Below, in pieces: positions 24,427-33,623 of a DNA stretch of 64,000 bases (within the stretch, counting starts at the first letter, position 1; each line of letters opens with the position of its first letter). Origin of the DNA: Muribaculum sp. (GTDB lineage: Bacteria > Bacillota > Clostridia > Lachnospirales > Lachnospiraceae); assembly GCA_023663505.1 (NCBI GenBank), contig JAMPHH010000013.1, positions 9,670-73,669 of the forward strand. The letters run 5' to 3'. The notes under the pieces are model-generated. The model made no database searches. It saw nothing but the letters and a program-made list of their open reading frames with translations, and was not told the origin of the DNA. Both the position numbers and the translations under genes were made by a program.

Positions 24427-25587
24427 TTACTCCTCTTTTAACTTAGAATACAATTTCCACAGCCGCTTGTCCAGAACAATCCGAGCAAAATGCCATAAAA
24501 GCTTAAAAATCGTGATATGTCCGGCGGCGTACAGCTCCCCTGTCAGCACTGCCCTCTCAAAATCCGGCGTGAGTATCACATTTTCCCCCAGATAAGAGCA
24601 TAGTATCCCATAAATCCCGAAAACATATCCCGTGGTGTCAGGAGCTCCCGTTCCAAAGCAAATGTCCGCCTGAAGCTTTCGGGGGCGGATACTCTTGAGT
24701 ATCCTGCCAAAACGCATAAACGCATGATTCAGCAGCCCCTTGGCGTCCTCTCTCAACAGGATATCCCTGTAATGCTCCACATTATTGCGAGCCTCTTGTA
24801 TTTTACCATATCTTTCTTTTATTTTATCACATATTTTCTGAAATGTGTACTGTATTTTCTCCAAAGGAGTGCGTTTGTCGTTATTCGCCTGCCGAGCGTC
24901 GGCTTCCGAGCCCATGGATTCCTGATTGGCGGAGTCGGTTGTCTCGGACTTGCTTGCCTGAGCTTCGGCAGTTATGCTCTTGGCGGTAGAGTTTCCTGCG
25001 GGCTTAGCCTTACCTGTCTGTGCCGCTGTCGCCTTATCTCCGACTTGCTTAGCTTCGTCCGTTTGCGCCTCGGCAGCACTGGTTTTGTCCGTCTTGGTTT
25101 TTGTGGTCTTAGCCTCGGCGGTCTCGGTAGACGCACTCCTTGTCTGCGTTTCTATCCCCTTATCTTCGTCTGTTCTGACTGTGGAGCTTTTAGCATCTAC
25201 GCTCTTAGCTTTCTTTGACTTTTTAGACTCGGCAGGTTCAGAATGGTCTGTCTGCCTTTCCACAGCTTCCGCTGCCTTTCCCGAATCGAAAATCTTAAAA
25301 AACAGCACTTTCACCGTGACAGTCCCCGGCTCGGGGTAAAAGAAACGCACACGCAGGAGACCGAGCAGCCAGTCAGCCTTTGCCGCCACCTGAAGCCGAT
25401 ATTCCTCGGGCGAAGCTTCCGTCCCGTCCTGTGTGGGCTGTCCTTCGGGCACCTCCCGCCTGTCAGCCCTGACGCTGTAAACCACGGGCACAAAGAGAAC
25501 CAACAGCAGAATCACCAACACCACACCCAGAAGCACCAACAGCAGGATACCCAAAATGCCGAGAATCTTTAATATAATGGTCAACAT
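24427..25587 (-). CDS. DUF2953 membrane protein with long low-complexity insert
   Basis: A 386-residue protein with an N-terminal hydrophobic helix (about 5-35) and a family C-terminal region from about 255 (HYRDILLREDAKGLLNHAF, KLQADICFGTGAPDTTGYVFGIYG). Between them, residues 115-240 are a T/A/K/E-rich low-complexity stretch with TKTKTDKTSAAEAQ-type sequence, unlike the core. The function is not known, but the gene is paired with gerW in many sporulating Firmicutes. It overlaps the next upstream gene by 7 bases. Confidence 0.85.
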   Translation of the reverse strand: MLTIILKILGILGILLLVLLGVVLVILLLVLFVPVVYSVRADRREVPEGQPTQDGTEASPEEYRLQVAAKADWLLGLLRVRFFYPEPGTVTVKVLFFKIFDSGKAAEAVERQTDHSEPAESKKSKKAKSVDAKSSTVRTDEDKGIETQTRSASTETAEAKTTKTKTDKTSAAEAQTDEAKQVGDKATAAQTGKAKPAGNSTAKSITAEAQASKSETTDSANQESMGSEADARQANNDKRTPLEKIQYTFQKICDKIKERYGKIQEARNNVEHYRDILLREDAKGLLNHAFMRFGRILKSIRPRKLQADICFGTGAPDTTGYVFGIYGILCSYLGENVILTPDFERAVLTGELYAAGHITIFKLLWHFARIVLDKRLWKLYSKLKEE

Positions 25588-25904
25588 ATCAAGAACTCCT
25601 TCAGCTTACAATCTCCGCGGCTATCCAAGCATTCCTGCACAATCTGCTCTATCAGCTTCAAAGCGTCCTCATAGTCCCTTGCAAGCCCGACCACCTGCAT
25701 GGGAACGTCCTCGTAAAACCTTTGCGCCAGTTGCCTCGCGTCAAAAAATTCCAACTGATCCAAGGGATTGCTCGCGAAGGTGATCACATAAACCTTGGCG
25801 CGAAGCGGCTTTTCCACAAGCTTTTTCTTTATTTTATCCAGTTTTTTCTCCTTAATGCCCTCGCCCAAGTACAGCTTGGGATAAAAGGTAAGCATTCTGC
25901 CCAT
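25581..25904 (-). CDS. Conserved small protein of the gerW/DUF2953 cluster
   Basis: A 107-residue mixed alpha/beta protein starting GRMLTFYPKLYLGEGI, ending GDCKLKEFLIC. I recognise it only as a gene that often precedes DUF2953 in Lachnospiraceae. It has no signal peptide or membrane helix. The ATG at 25904 has GAGGG at a good distance; a GTG at 25922 is possible. The stop overlaps the DUF2953 start, indicating coupling. Confidence 0.75.
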   Translation of the reverse strand: MGRMLTFYPKLYLGEGIKEKKLDKIKKKLVEKPLRAKVYVITFASNPLDQLEFFDARQLAQRFYEDVPMQVVGLARDYEDALKLIEQIVQECLDSRGDCKLKEFLIC

Positions 25905-26007
25905 ATTGACGCCCTCAATCACTACATATGAAAGAGTATATCATACATTTAACGCAAAAACAATTTTTAAATTCTTTTAAGATTTTTAATTTTTCGGAAA
26001 ATTTTCA

Positions 26008-26035
26008 TTGACATATTGATGGAATATTTTATACT
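26008..26035 (+). promoter_or_regulatory. Promoter for the HD-GYP gene
   Basis: TTGACA at 26008-26013 and TATACT at 26030-26035 are 16 bases apart on the plus strand. The transcript would start near 26042 and carry the inverted-repeat element in its leader. Confidence 0.65.
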
Positions 26036-26069
26036 TAGAATAGACATAAATATTAAATTTGTATAAACT

Positions 26070-26128
26070 GTAACTGTTCAGAACTAAGCAAACTCGCAGT
26101 GTTTACGAGGTTGGTTCTAAATAGTTAC
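26070..26128. repeat. Inverted-repeat element in the HD-GYP leader
   Basis: Ends GTAACTGTTCAGAAC and GGTTCTAAATAGTTAC are imperfect inverted copies, with an inner AACTCG/CGAGGTT pairing. The whole would fold into a long hairpin in the leader RNA. The same ends occur at 46054-46160 and one end at 18421. Confidence 0.65.
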
Positions 26129-26166
26129 CATAGATTTTGAAACCGAGCACATAGGAGGGTACGGCT

Positions 26167-27219
26167 TTGAAGGCAGTCGCTATAATGGCATTGACACCGG
26201 GAATGGTATTGGGGGAGGATGTAGAGGTTCAGGGAAAGGTGGTCTATCCCGTCGGCACGAAATTGAGCAAGGAGATCATTGAGAAATTAAATCGTTATTC
26301 TCTGATGTGTGTCACTGTCATGGAGGATATTGACCTTGCCTCCACCCATTATGAGAAGATTCGTTTCAACGAGAACTTCAAGCAGTTTGAGCAGACCTAC
26401 AACACCACTCTCATGAAGTACAAATCATTGATGACATCATTCCTGCAGACCGGTGTGCAGGTTCCTGACGATACCCTGATACAGCTTTATGACGAGCTCT
26501 ACACAACGATTCCCTCCGGCTCCATGCTCTTGGATTATCTCTATAATCTGATGCCCAATGAGGACGAGCTGACCTTCAGCCATTGCCTGAACTCCGCGCT
26601 TCTGGCGGGAACGATCGCTGACTCGCTCGCCATGAATGAGCTTGCCAAGCGCAACATGATTCTAAGCGGATTCTATTACGATATCGGCAAGCTTCAGCTC
26701 CCCTATGATTTGCTGTGGAAGCCCGGGAAGCTGACTCCCGAGGAATTTAAGATTATCCAGACCCACCCCGTGGTGGGCTATTCCCTTGTGCGCAATCTCG
26801 ATATAAGCGACCATGTGAAGAACGCCGTTATCATGCACCATGAGCGCCTTGACGGAAGCGGCTATCCCTATCATATGCAGGGCGAGAAAATAGATGTCTA
26901 CGCCCGCTATATCGCCATTGTGGACGCCTATATCGCCATGGCGTCGCCCAGATCCTACCGCACCGCGATGACGCCGCTGCAGATTGTGGCTAATTTTGAG
27001 GAAAATATGTCTCGATTTGACATCGAGCTTTTGATGAGAGTCATGAATAAGATCGCTGCCGCACAGATTGGCACCAGAGTCCAGTTGAACAACGACACGG
27101 TATGGGAGGTTTTGATCATTCACCGGGACAAGCTCTCCCGCCCGATCTTAAAAAATGACGATAGTGAGATTCTGGATCTGTTAAATCACCCTGAGCTGCA
27201 GATCGTCAAAATGATGTAA
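26167..27219 (+). CDS. HD-GYP domain protein with a changed HD motif
   Basis: A 350-residue protein with an N-terminal DUF3391-like region and an HD-GYP domain (about 130-310). HD-GYP proteins hydrolyse c-di-GMP. The motif HHERLDGSGYP is intact near residue 225, and an upstream His (FSHCLNS) is present, but the HD pair is YD in FYYDIGK, so one metal ligand is lost. The enzyme may be weak or a binding-only receptor. The start is TTG at 26167 with AGGAGGG at good spacing. It converges on and overlaps the NUDIX gene by 14 bases. The transcript has a long structured leader. Confidence 0.88.
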   Translation: MKAVAIMALTPGMVLGEDVEVQGKVVYPVGTKLSKEIIEKLNRYSLMCVTVMEDIDLASTHYEKIRFNENFKQFEQTYNTTLMKYKSLMTSFLQTGVQVPDDTLIQLYDELYTTIPSGSMLLDYLYNLMPNEDELTFSHCLNSALLAGTIADSLAMNELAKRNMILSGFYYDIGKLQLPYDLLWKPGKLTPEEFKIIQTHPVVGYSLVRNLDISDHVKNAVIMHHERLDGSGYPYHMQGEKIDVYARYIAIVDAYIAMASPRSYRTAMTPLQIVANFEENMSRFDIELLMRVMNKIAAAQIGTRVQLNNDTVWEVLIIHRDKLSRPILKNDDSEILDLLNHPELQIVKMM

Positions 27220-27658
27220 AGCTATCCCATTCATTGTTCTTGCGAAGCTCCTGATATTCATTATACGCCTGCTCGAGAATCTGCTTCTCATTGGCGAATT
27301 TCAGGAGATGCCACGCCTCATGGTATTTGTAATAGCCGGAGTCCACAAAGAACTCCTCCTTTTGAGGTTTACTGTAATAGCTGTCCGTTGACATCAGATA
27401 CCAGTGAACCTCCTTCTCCACCGTATCCTCGGGGACTGTAAAGGAATATTCGCTCTTGCCGACGTATTTGACAATGGACGCCTCCACACCCGACTCCTCG
27501 CGAACCTCGCGGAGCGCGGTCTCGGTATACTCCTCCCCCTGCTCCACGGTTCCCTTTGGCAGCACCCAGCCCTCATATTTATTCCGATAATTCTTGTAGA
27601 GAAGCAATATCTTTCCCCTGAAAATAACAACTCCGCCACAGCTTACCGTCTCTATCAT
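27206..27658 (-). CDS. NUDIX hydrolase
   Basis: A 150-residue hydrolase of nucleoside diphosphate-linked substrates. The NUDIX box lies at about 36-58, with GTVEQGE, then E at the right distance and REVREESG. The N-terminal SCGGVVIFRGKILLLY and the WVLPKGTVE region resemble the diadenosine polyphosphate and general 8-oxo-dGTP type, so the substrate cannot be told. Its stop overlaps the HD-GYP stop on the other strand. Its start overlaps the PBP end by four bases (ATGA-type), so it is probably translated with the cell-wall genes. Confidence 0.9.
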   Translation of the reverse strand: MIETVSCGGVVIFRGKILLLYKNYRNKYEGWVLPKGTVEQGEEYTETALREVREESGVEASIVKYVGKSEYSFTVPEDTVEKEVHWYLMSTDSYYSKPQKEEFFVDSGYYKYHEAWHLLKFANEKQILEQAYNEYQELRKNNEWDSFTSF

Positions 27659-29133
27659 TGCGCAACCTCCTGCTCAGTCACGGGCTTTTGTTCAAAATAC
27701 GCGTCGAACAAGCGTCTTGCGATGGGAACGGCGTAATCTCCGCCAGACCCGGCGCCCTCCACGATGATCGTGACGCACACCTCCGGATTCTCCGCCGGCG
27801 CAAAGCCGGTAAACCACGCGTGACTGTCCCCCTTGACATTATTATATTCCGCGGAACCGGTTTTACCCGCCACCGTGTAGGAAAGCCCTTTTAATTTGGT
27901 GGCTGTGCCGCTCTCCACCACGGATATCATCATATCCCTGAGAATCTGCGACTCGTCCTCCGTCATCAGATGTCCATAGGAAGCGGGTTTAAACGCTTTT
28001 ACGGTGTTTCCCGCGTCATTCTCCACCCTGTCGATCACATAGGGCTTCATCAAAAGCCCGTTATTGGCAATGGCACAGGTGATCATATTCAGATGGATTG
28101 GCGTGATCTGCGTCCTGCCCTGCCCGATCGAGGTCTGAATCATTTCATCGTCCGTCATATCCGCGGAAACCGACACCCCGCTCTTGGCATAAGTGAGGGT
28201 CAGGGGCAGCTCCTTGTCAAACAGCAGACCGTCCAGTGTGGTCTGAAACTGTGTCCTGTCAAGCTTCATTCCCAGATTGGCAAAGGAGGAATTGCAGGAC
28301 TTGGCAAAGGAGCTGTCAAAGCTCACCGCCCCGTGATTGGCGCCGTGATAACAGCTTATCCTGCTATCCCCATAGCGATAGGAGCCGTTACACTGATAGG
28401 TGTAGCCGTTCCATGTGCCGGGATTCTCCCTGATATATTCCAATGCCGTCACAATCTTAAAGGTAGAGCCCGGGGGATAAAGCCCCTGTGTCGCGCGGTT
28501 TAGGAGCACCGTACTGGACTCGTCCTCGAGCAGACTGTCCCATATCTGCGTGATTTCATTAGGGTCAAAGTCAGGGTGTGACACCATCGCCAGAATCCTG
28601 CCCGTTGCCACCTCCGTGACAATGATCGCGCCATTATAGACATTCAGCTGCTTGTCAGCCACCTCCTGAATCTGCACGTCCAAGGTGGTGTAGACATTGT
28701 CTCCCGGGTTCTTAAGCCCCGCCATATCGTTCGCCACCTTATTGTTGATGGAGGTGTTAGTGTTGATCAGGTAATAATTTGCCTGCGCCTCTACTCCCAT
28801 GCGTCCCTGTGTGGAATATCCCACCACATGGGCAAAAAGATTTTCAAAGGGATATTTCCTCGTCTCGTTCTGCTCATCATCTAACACGGTCTGGGCTAAA
28901 ACCTCTCCGTCTCTGGAATAGATTGTGCCGCGGTAATTTCTGGAAAGCAGAATCTCCTGTCGGGAATTATAGCTGTTGTTGATCATATCCTGCTCGTTCG
29001 TTGCCACGAAATGCACCAGATATACTGACATGCCAAGGAATAACGCGCTAAACACCACCATTGTCAGTATGATCTCGACAAAGTTGCCCACATGCCGTTT
29101 GGAGCCGCTTGGCTTTTCACGATTTTTCAACAT
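27655..29133 (-). CDS. Class B penicillin-binding protein (PbpA/PBP2-type transpeptidase)
   Basis: Cross-links peptidoglycan in partnership with a SEDS polymerase. The 492-residue protein has a membrane helix at about 20-42 and a short N-terminal domain, then a transpeptidase domain with S223-T-F-K226, S279-C-N281 and K424-T-G426, all catalytic motifs intact. The length is shorter than Spo and PBP2B forms and like the PbpA subgroup. GGAGGG precedes the ATG at 29133; the open frame runs 51 bases upstream into the RodA/FtsW gene. The overlap with that gene (17 bases) indicates the usual SEDS-PBP pair. Confidence 0.92.
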   Translation of the reverse strand: MLKNREKPSGSKRHVGNFVEIILTMVVFSALFLGMSVYLVHFVATNEQDMINNSYNSRQEILLSRNYRGTIYSRDGEVLAQTVLDDEQNETRKYPFENLFAHVVGYSTQGRMGVEAQANYYLINTNTSINNKVANDMAGLKNPGDNVYTTLDVQIQEVADKQLNVYNGAIIVTEVATGRILAMVSHPDFDPNEITQIWDSLLEDESSTVLLNRATQGLYPPGSTFKIVTALEYIRENPGTWNGYTYQCNGSYRYGDSRISCYHGANHGAVSFDSSFAKSCNSSFANLGMKLDRTQFQTTLDGLLFDKELPLTLTYAKSGVSVSADMTDDEMIQTSIGQGRTQITPIHLNMITCAIANNGLLMKPYVIDRVENDAGNTVKAFKPASYGHLMTEDESQILRDMMISVVESGTATKLKGLSYTVAGKTGSAEYNNVKGDSHAWFTGFAPAENPEVCVTIIVEGAGSGGDYAVPIARRLFDAYFEQKPVTEQEVAQ

Positions 29134-30493
29134 GCTTTTCTCCCTCCTGCTGCTGTAAACGGATAAAGATCCCCTGAATGACAAAGAACATAAACATCGT
29201 TGCCATCACGGAGCTTCCCCCATAGCTGATAAAGGGAAGCGTCACGCCCGTGTGCGGGATAAACTTGATCCCGCCGCCCACGGCAAGGAAGATCTGAAAA
29301 ATATACATAATGCCAATCCCATAGACGATAAGCTGATAAAAGCGGTCATAGATACACAGCGCCGTCTGCATGATCGAGATAAAGCAGCATACGCACACGA
29401 TGAGCACGCAGATGCCTGTGATCACCCCCAGCTCCTCACAGATGGAGGAGAAGATAAAGTCCGCAGATACGATCGGAATCGCCGTGGGATTCCCCTTTAG
29501 AATTCCCATGCCAAACCAGCTCCCGCTCCCCACCGCAAAGAGGGACTGCGTAATCTGGAAGCCCTGATTGTCAATATAGCTCCAAGGATCCTGCCATGCC
29601 AGTACGCGAATGCGCACATGAGAGAAAAGCCGATACGCCGCAATCGCTGCTCCGCTTCCGCCTACCACCCCCGCCAACAGGTAGAGGTAATTCCTGGTGG
29701 CAACAAATACCACCAACACATACGCGATAAAGAAGATCAGAGCGCTCCCCAGATCGGTGGAAAGCACCAGTACGATCACATGGATTCCCGCCAACACCGC
29801 CGTGATAGCGACGCGCAGGAAGGAGGTCTCCTCCCAGAGCGCTCCCGCCAGGAAGAACAGGAACAATATTTTCACAAACTCCGAAGGCTGAAGGGTGATG
29901 TCCGCGATTTGCACGGAGATATTAGAGCCGCGGGTCTCGTCCCCGAGGAGCAATACCGCGCTCAAAAGCGCGATTCCCACCGCCGCATACAGCCATGTCA
30001 TTTTCTTTAAGAACCGCACCTTGCTGAACAAGAACGGAATCAGGAGCGATATGATCAGCGATATCAAAACGATGATATACTGCTTGATCGCACTGGAAAA
30101 GGAGAGTCTCGATATCATCATCAAGCCGATTCCGAGCAGCATACACATATTATTCAATAGCAGCCTGTTGCATTGCTCATAGATGGCAGGCACCAAAAAT
30201 ACCACCGCCAACAGGAAAAATTCCACAAAAAGGAAGAAAAACAGATATTGCATATCCTGACTGACCGAGGCGGATTCGTCCGTCGGCGCGCCCTTGCTGC
30301 CCAAGATCAGGTCCACAAAGCAAATCGTCTGCAAAAGAAACATCAGGACGATCTGAACGACATAAACCGGCCGTCTCCCGCCATGTGCCCCATAGCGAAA
30401 CGCATAGAAGCAGCTCAAGGTATAAAGCACCATCAAGCCACATATGAAATATTTAGATAATTCAAGCACGTACTCGCCCATTCTGCCTCTCAT
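29117..30493 (-). CDS. SEDS family glycosyltransferase (RodA/FtsW/SpoVE)
   Basis: Integral membrane peptidoglycan polymerase using lipid II. The 458-residue protein has about ten membrane helices and the SEDS motifs QPSEFVKILFLFFLAG, VLSTDLGSALIFF, and the C-terminal HTGVTLPFISYGGSS. The paired class B PBP overlaps its end. Elongation versus sporulation role cannot be told from the sequence. An ATG four codons later at 30481 has AGAGG in front and is an alternative start. Confidence 0.92.
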   Translation of the reverse strand: MRGRMGEYVLELSKYFICGLMVLYTLSCFYAFRYGAHGGRRPVYVVQIVLMFLLQTICFVDLILGSKGAPTDESASVSQDMQYLFFFLFVEFFLLAVVFLVPAIYEQCNRLLLNNMCMLLGIGLMMISRLSFSSAIKQYIIVLISLIISLLIPFLFSKVRFLKKMTWLYAAVGIALLSAVLLLGDETRGSNISVQIADITLQPSEFVKILFLFFLAGALWEETSFLRVAITAVLAGIHVIVLVLSTDLGSALIFFIAYVLVVFVATRNYLYLLAGVVGGSGAAIAAYRLFSHVRIRVLAWQDPWSYIDNQGFQITQSLFAVGSGSWFGMGILKGNPTAIPIVSADFIFSSICEELGVITGICVLIVCVCCFISIMQTALCIYDRFYQLIVYGIGIMYIFQIFLAVGGGIKFIPHTGVTLPFISYGGSSVMATMFMFFVIQGIFIRLQQQEGEKHVEKS

Positions 30494-30527
30494 TCCGCCG
30501 CCATAGCAGCCCTACATTCCTTTGCTT

Positions 30528-32861
30528 TTATTCCACTCCCCGCTTCTCGTGTCCGGTAGTGTATTCTGTATATGGTAAATCCCCCTTCGCGCCGGAGAGG
30601 AAATACTGTAGTATACGGGTGGTCTCCCGAGCGTCCTCAATCGTAAAATCTATCCGAAAATCCGCCGTTTCACGCCATTTGGAAAGCCCTGCGTGAAGCG
30701 AAAGCGGCAGGCTGTTGTATATGATATTCATACATTGCCGACAGCTCCTAAGCACGGGAAAACGCTTCTGATAACGGTCAATCAGGAAGCTGACATCATT
30801 CTCATTTGGCTTATCCTTCTGACACCCCTCCATGGTATTGACAATACAATTGGCGGTGAGCATCAGCGGAATCCGCCCATAGACAAGCTTCTCGCATGGA
30901 AGCGCACACCCCGCCAGCAATTGGCGCTGCTCTCCCGCCCTCAATTCATAGGGGAGACAAAAGCCCTTCAAGAGAGAATGCTGACCATCACCGCCGTCAT
31001 GATCACCCTGATCATCGCTGTCAACACGGCACAATTCCCACAGGCAGCGCAGGCTCTCATGATTCCAGACATAAAGCCCCGCGTCCGTGTATATGGCGGG
31101 CTGTACTCCATATTTACCCGTCATTTCCCTGAGATAGCCCAGCCCGTCCATTGAACGCACCAGAAAGCCGTGAAGCATGTCTTTATTTTGCAGATAAATT
31201 GTCCAAATTTCCTCCAAAAAGGAGCTGTCACTGCTTCTGATGATCGGGGGAAGGGCGACGATTATCTCAAACCCGCGGAATGCCTTCAGCCGCTCCCATA
31301 TTAACAGCTCGTCCCCTTTCTGCATTCGGTAAAGCAGCTCCGCTTCCAGATAGACACGCCGCGGAAGAACAAGTTCAGCTTGGGGACGCTGCAGCAGCTC
31401 AAGCAGTGCGCCCAATTGCTGCGCCGTGCGGCAAAGCACATGAAACTGCCCGCGCATGGATTTGGTGGTAGCAGTTGCTTTTTCTGCCGCCCTATGCTTA
31501 GGAACGTCGCCGCCCTGTCTCGACACAGGCAGCCCGTTTCTTAGAATCAACTGATTTTCCAGTGCTTCTATCGCCTGCCTGCGCAATTCATTCAATGCCT
31601 TCAACGGATAAAAAGCATTCCCGTCAAGCGCAATCTCCATCTCGTCCACACAGAACACCGTGTCTCCCGTTTTCCCAAGCTGCCTGCGTATATTGTCCTC
31701 GTCAATCGGACGGTTTAGGGCGGCTGATACCTCGTCACCTGTCACGGTTATCGTGGAGGCGTCCTGCATATCGTCTGCGAGCGGAATCGGCATGTCGCTC
31801 CCTGTGATGATCGCAGTAAGGCGGGCGGGCTGACCGACGTGAAGCTCCGCCTGCAGCTTTAGTCTGATACGTGGTCTTTTGTCCAGATAACGCGCCCTGA
31901 TCTGCGCAAGCAGGGTCTCGTCATTCTCGCCGTAGGACGGACTGGTGAGCGTCACCATATCCCTTCCGTTATGGCGGTAATAATAGCCGTCCTGAAGCTC
32001 GCTGCGAATATAGAGCGTCCTCAGCGCCGCCAAGTCCTCCGCGGTCACGGGAGACTCCTCACCCCGATAAGCCTTATCTATATATCTGCGATAAATCGCC
32101 GTGACGCCCGCTGCATATTCAGGCTTCTTCATACGTCCCTCAATCTTGAAGGAATCGATGCCCGCCGAGATCAGCTCCACTACATGCTCCACGGTACACA
32201 TATCCTTAAGGCTCAAAGAATATGCCTCCCTGCTCACATGCCCCTCCCGCTCCACGCGGTAAGGGAGTCTGCAGGGCTGTGCGCAGCGCCCCCTGTTGCC
32301 GCTTCTGCCGCCCAAGATACTGCTGAAAAGGCACTGCCCCGAATAGCAATAACACATAGCCCCGTGAATAAAGGTTTCCACCTGCAGCCTCGAGACTTCC
32401 TTTAGCTCTCTTATCTGCGCAAGGTCAAGCTCCCTTGCCGGGACGATTCTCACCGCCCCCATCTGCCTCAACAGCTTGGCCCCATATCTCCCCGTCAGCG
32501 TCATCTGTGTGCTGACATGAAGCTCCATCTCGGGAAAATGCTCTCTGATCAGGGCAAAAGCGCCGATATCCTGCACGATCACACCGTCAAGCCCCGCCTC
32601 GTACAAGGGCTGCAAATATGGGATAAGCTCCGAGAGCTCCGCCTCCTTGACCAGAGTATTTACCGTCAAATAAACCCTCCGCCCCCAGATATGGGCATAT
32701 CTGATACAGACGAGCAATTCCTCCGATGTGAAATTGTCGGCATATGCCCTCGCGCCAAAGCGTTCACCTCCCAAATAGACGGCATCGGCTCCGGCATGGA
32801 TAGCACCGTAAAATCCGTCAGGATTCCCCGCCGGCGCCAGAAGCTCCACCCTTCGGTTCAT
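30528..32861 (-). CDS. Peptidase U32 family protein with DUF3656-type C-terminal region
   Basis: A 777-residue protein. The N-terminal U32 domain starts ELLAPAGNPDGFYGAIHAGADAVYLGG and carries ETFIHGAMCYCYSGQCLFSS and GRCAQPCR near 160-200, with the cysteines that hold an Fe-S cluster in characterised members. U32 proteins (RlhA, TrhP) make prephenate-dependent hydroxylations of rRNA or tRNA, or were named collagenases, so RNA modification is the likelier role. The last 350 residues belong to the DUF3656/U32 C-terminal extension. GAGGAG precedes the ATG. Next to zapA and ruvBA as in many clostridia. Confidence 0.9.
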   Translation of the reverse strand: MNRRVELLAPAGNPDGFYGAIHAGADAVYLGGERFGARAYADNFTSEELLVCIRYAHIWGRRVYLTVNTLVKEAELSELIPYLQPLYEAGLDGVIVQDIGAFALIREHFPEMELHVSTQMTLTGRYGAKLLRQMGAVRIVPARELDLAQIRELKEVSRLQVETFIHGAMCYCYSGQCLFSSILGGRSGNRGRCAQPCRLPYRVEREGHVSREAYSLSLKDMCTVEHVVELISAGIDSFKIEGRMKKPEYAAGVTAIYRRYIDKAYRGEESPVTAEDLAALRTLYIRSELQDGYYYRHNGRDMVTLTSPSYGENDETLLAQIRARYLDKRPRIRLKLQAELHVGQPARLTAIITGSDMPIPLADDMQDASTITVTGDEVSAALNRPIDEDNIRRQLGKTGDTVFCVDEMEIALDGNAFYPLKALNELRRQAIEALENQLILRNGLPVSRQGGDVPKHRAAEKATATTKSMRGQFHVLCRTAQQLGALLELLQRPQAELVLPRRVYLEAELLYRMQKGDELLIWERLKAFRGFEIIVALPPIIRSSDSSFLEEIWTIYLQNKDMLHGFLVRSMDGLGYLREMTGKYGVQPAIYTDAGLYVWNHESLRCLWELCRVDSDDQGDHDGGDGQHSLLKGFCLPYELRAGEQRQLLAGCALPCEKLVYGRIPLMLTANCIVNTMEGCQKDKPNENDVSFLIDRYQKRFPVLRSCRQCMNIIYNSLPLSLHAGLSKWRETADFRIDFTIEDARETTRILQYFLSGAKGDLPYTEYTTGHEKRGVE

Positions 32862-33038
32862 TCCGTATCTCCTCGATCAACAACCCCGCAACATTCGCCA
32901 AACCAATTTCATTGGTAATCCAATCTCGTTGGATTTATGCTCATGCAATCATTGACACAAAGTCAACTGTGTTGACTTGGCTCGCTGTGCGCCTTGACTG
33001 CATATTTCATCTTCATAGGGCTGTGCATAAAGCAACAA

Positions 33039-33059
33039 GGCTGCCCTTTGTGGACAGCC
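33039..33059 (-). terminator. Possible terminator after zapA
   Basis: On the minus strand GGCTGTCC and GGGCAGCC pair (one mismatch) around a five-base loop, followed by TTGTTGCTTT. The gap 32862-33067 also contains a perfect seven-pair dyad AGTCAAC/GTTGACT and an ATCCAA/TTGGAT hairpin of unknown role. Confidence 0.45.
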
Positions 33060-33067
33060 GCGCAATC

Positions 33068-33475
33068 CTATTTCTTGCTATTCTTCAACTCTGTCTCTAA
33101 ACGAACGATTTTCTTGGAGCTTTCATTCGCCTCCGTCTGAAGCCCCTTGATCTTCCCCTCGGAGGTTTCCAGCTTAATCTGCGCGGCGATCAATTCATGC
33201 TTAAGGCTGTACAGCTCCTTCTCCTTATTCTGCAGCTCCTCCTCCAAAACATCGATCTGCTTCTTCGCCTTGAAAAAATCATCTGCGATATTCAACTGAA
33301 GCAGGACATTCTGAATATCCATGGGCTGACGCTTAAAACTGTCCACTTTATTGTACTCGTTAATTTTATTGTTGATATAGGAGGCAACCTTTTGAAGATA
33401 CTCCTCACTCTCATTCCCGCTTAGGGTGAGCACCTTTCCGCCGATGATCACCTCTGTATCTGTTTTGGCTGACAT
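33068..33475 (-). CDS. zapA: Cell division protein ZapA
   Basis: A small Z-ring stabiliser that bundles FtsZ. In 135 residues the N-terminal ZapA fold (EVIIGGKVLTLSGNESEEYLQKVASYINNKI) is followed by a long coiled coil of KEL-rich repeats to the C-terminus, slightly longer than Bacillus ZapA. The ATG at 33475 has GAGGTG upstream; the open frame continues to 33493. It lies next to the U32 gene and downstream of ruvB, the usual clostridial order. Confidence 0.85.
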   Translation of the reverse strand: MSAKTDTEVIIGGKVLTLSGNESEEYLQKVASYINNKINEYNKVDSFKRQPMDIQNVLLQLNIADDFFKAKKQIDVLEEELQNKEKELYSLKHELIAAQIKLETSEGKIKGLQTEANESSKKIVRLETELKNSKK

Positions 33476-33623
33476 TTCACACCTCTTTTGCAATATCTAT
33501 TGTGCCAAGCAACTACAACATCTATTCCTAGAAAATCATCACATAACAATATCTATTATATATCATATCGCAAATACAGGCAATAGTTTTATTCAAAGAT
33601 TTGGCGTCATAAAAGATTTGCCG

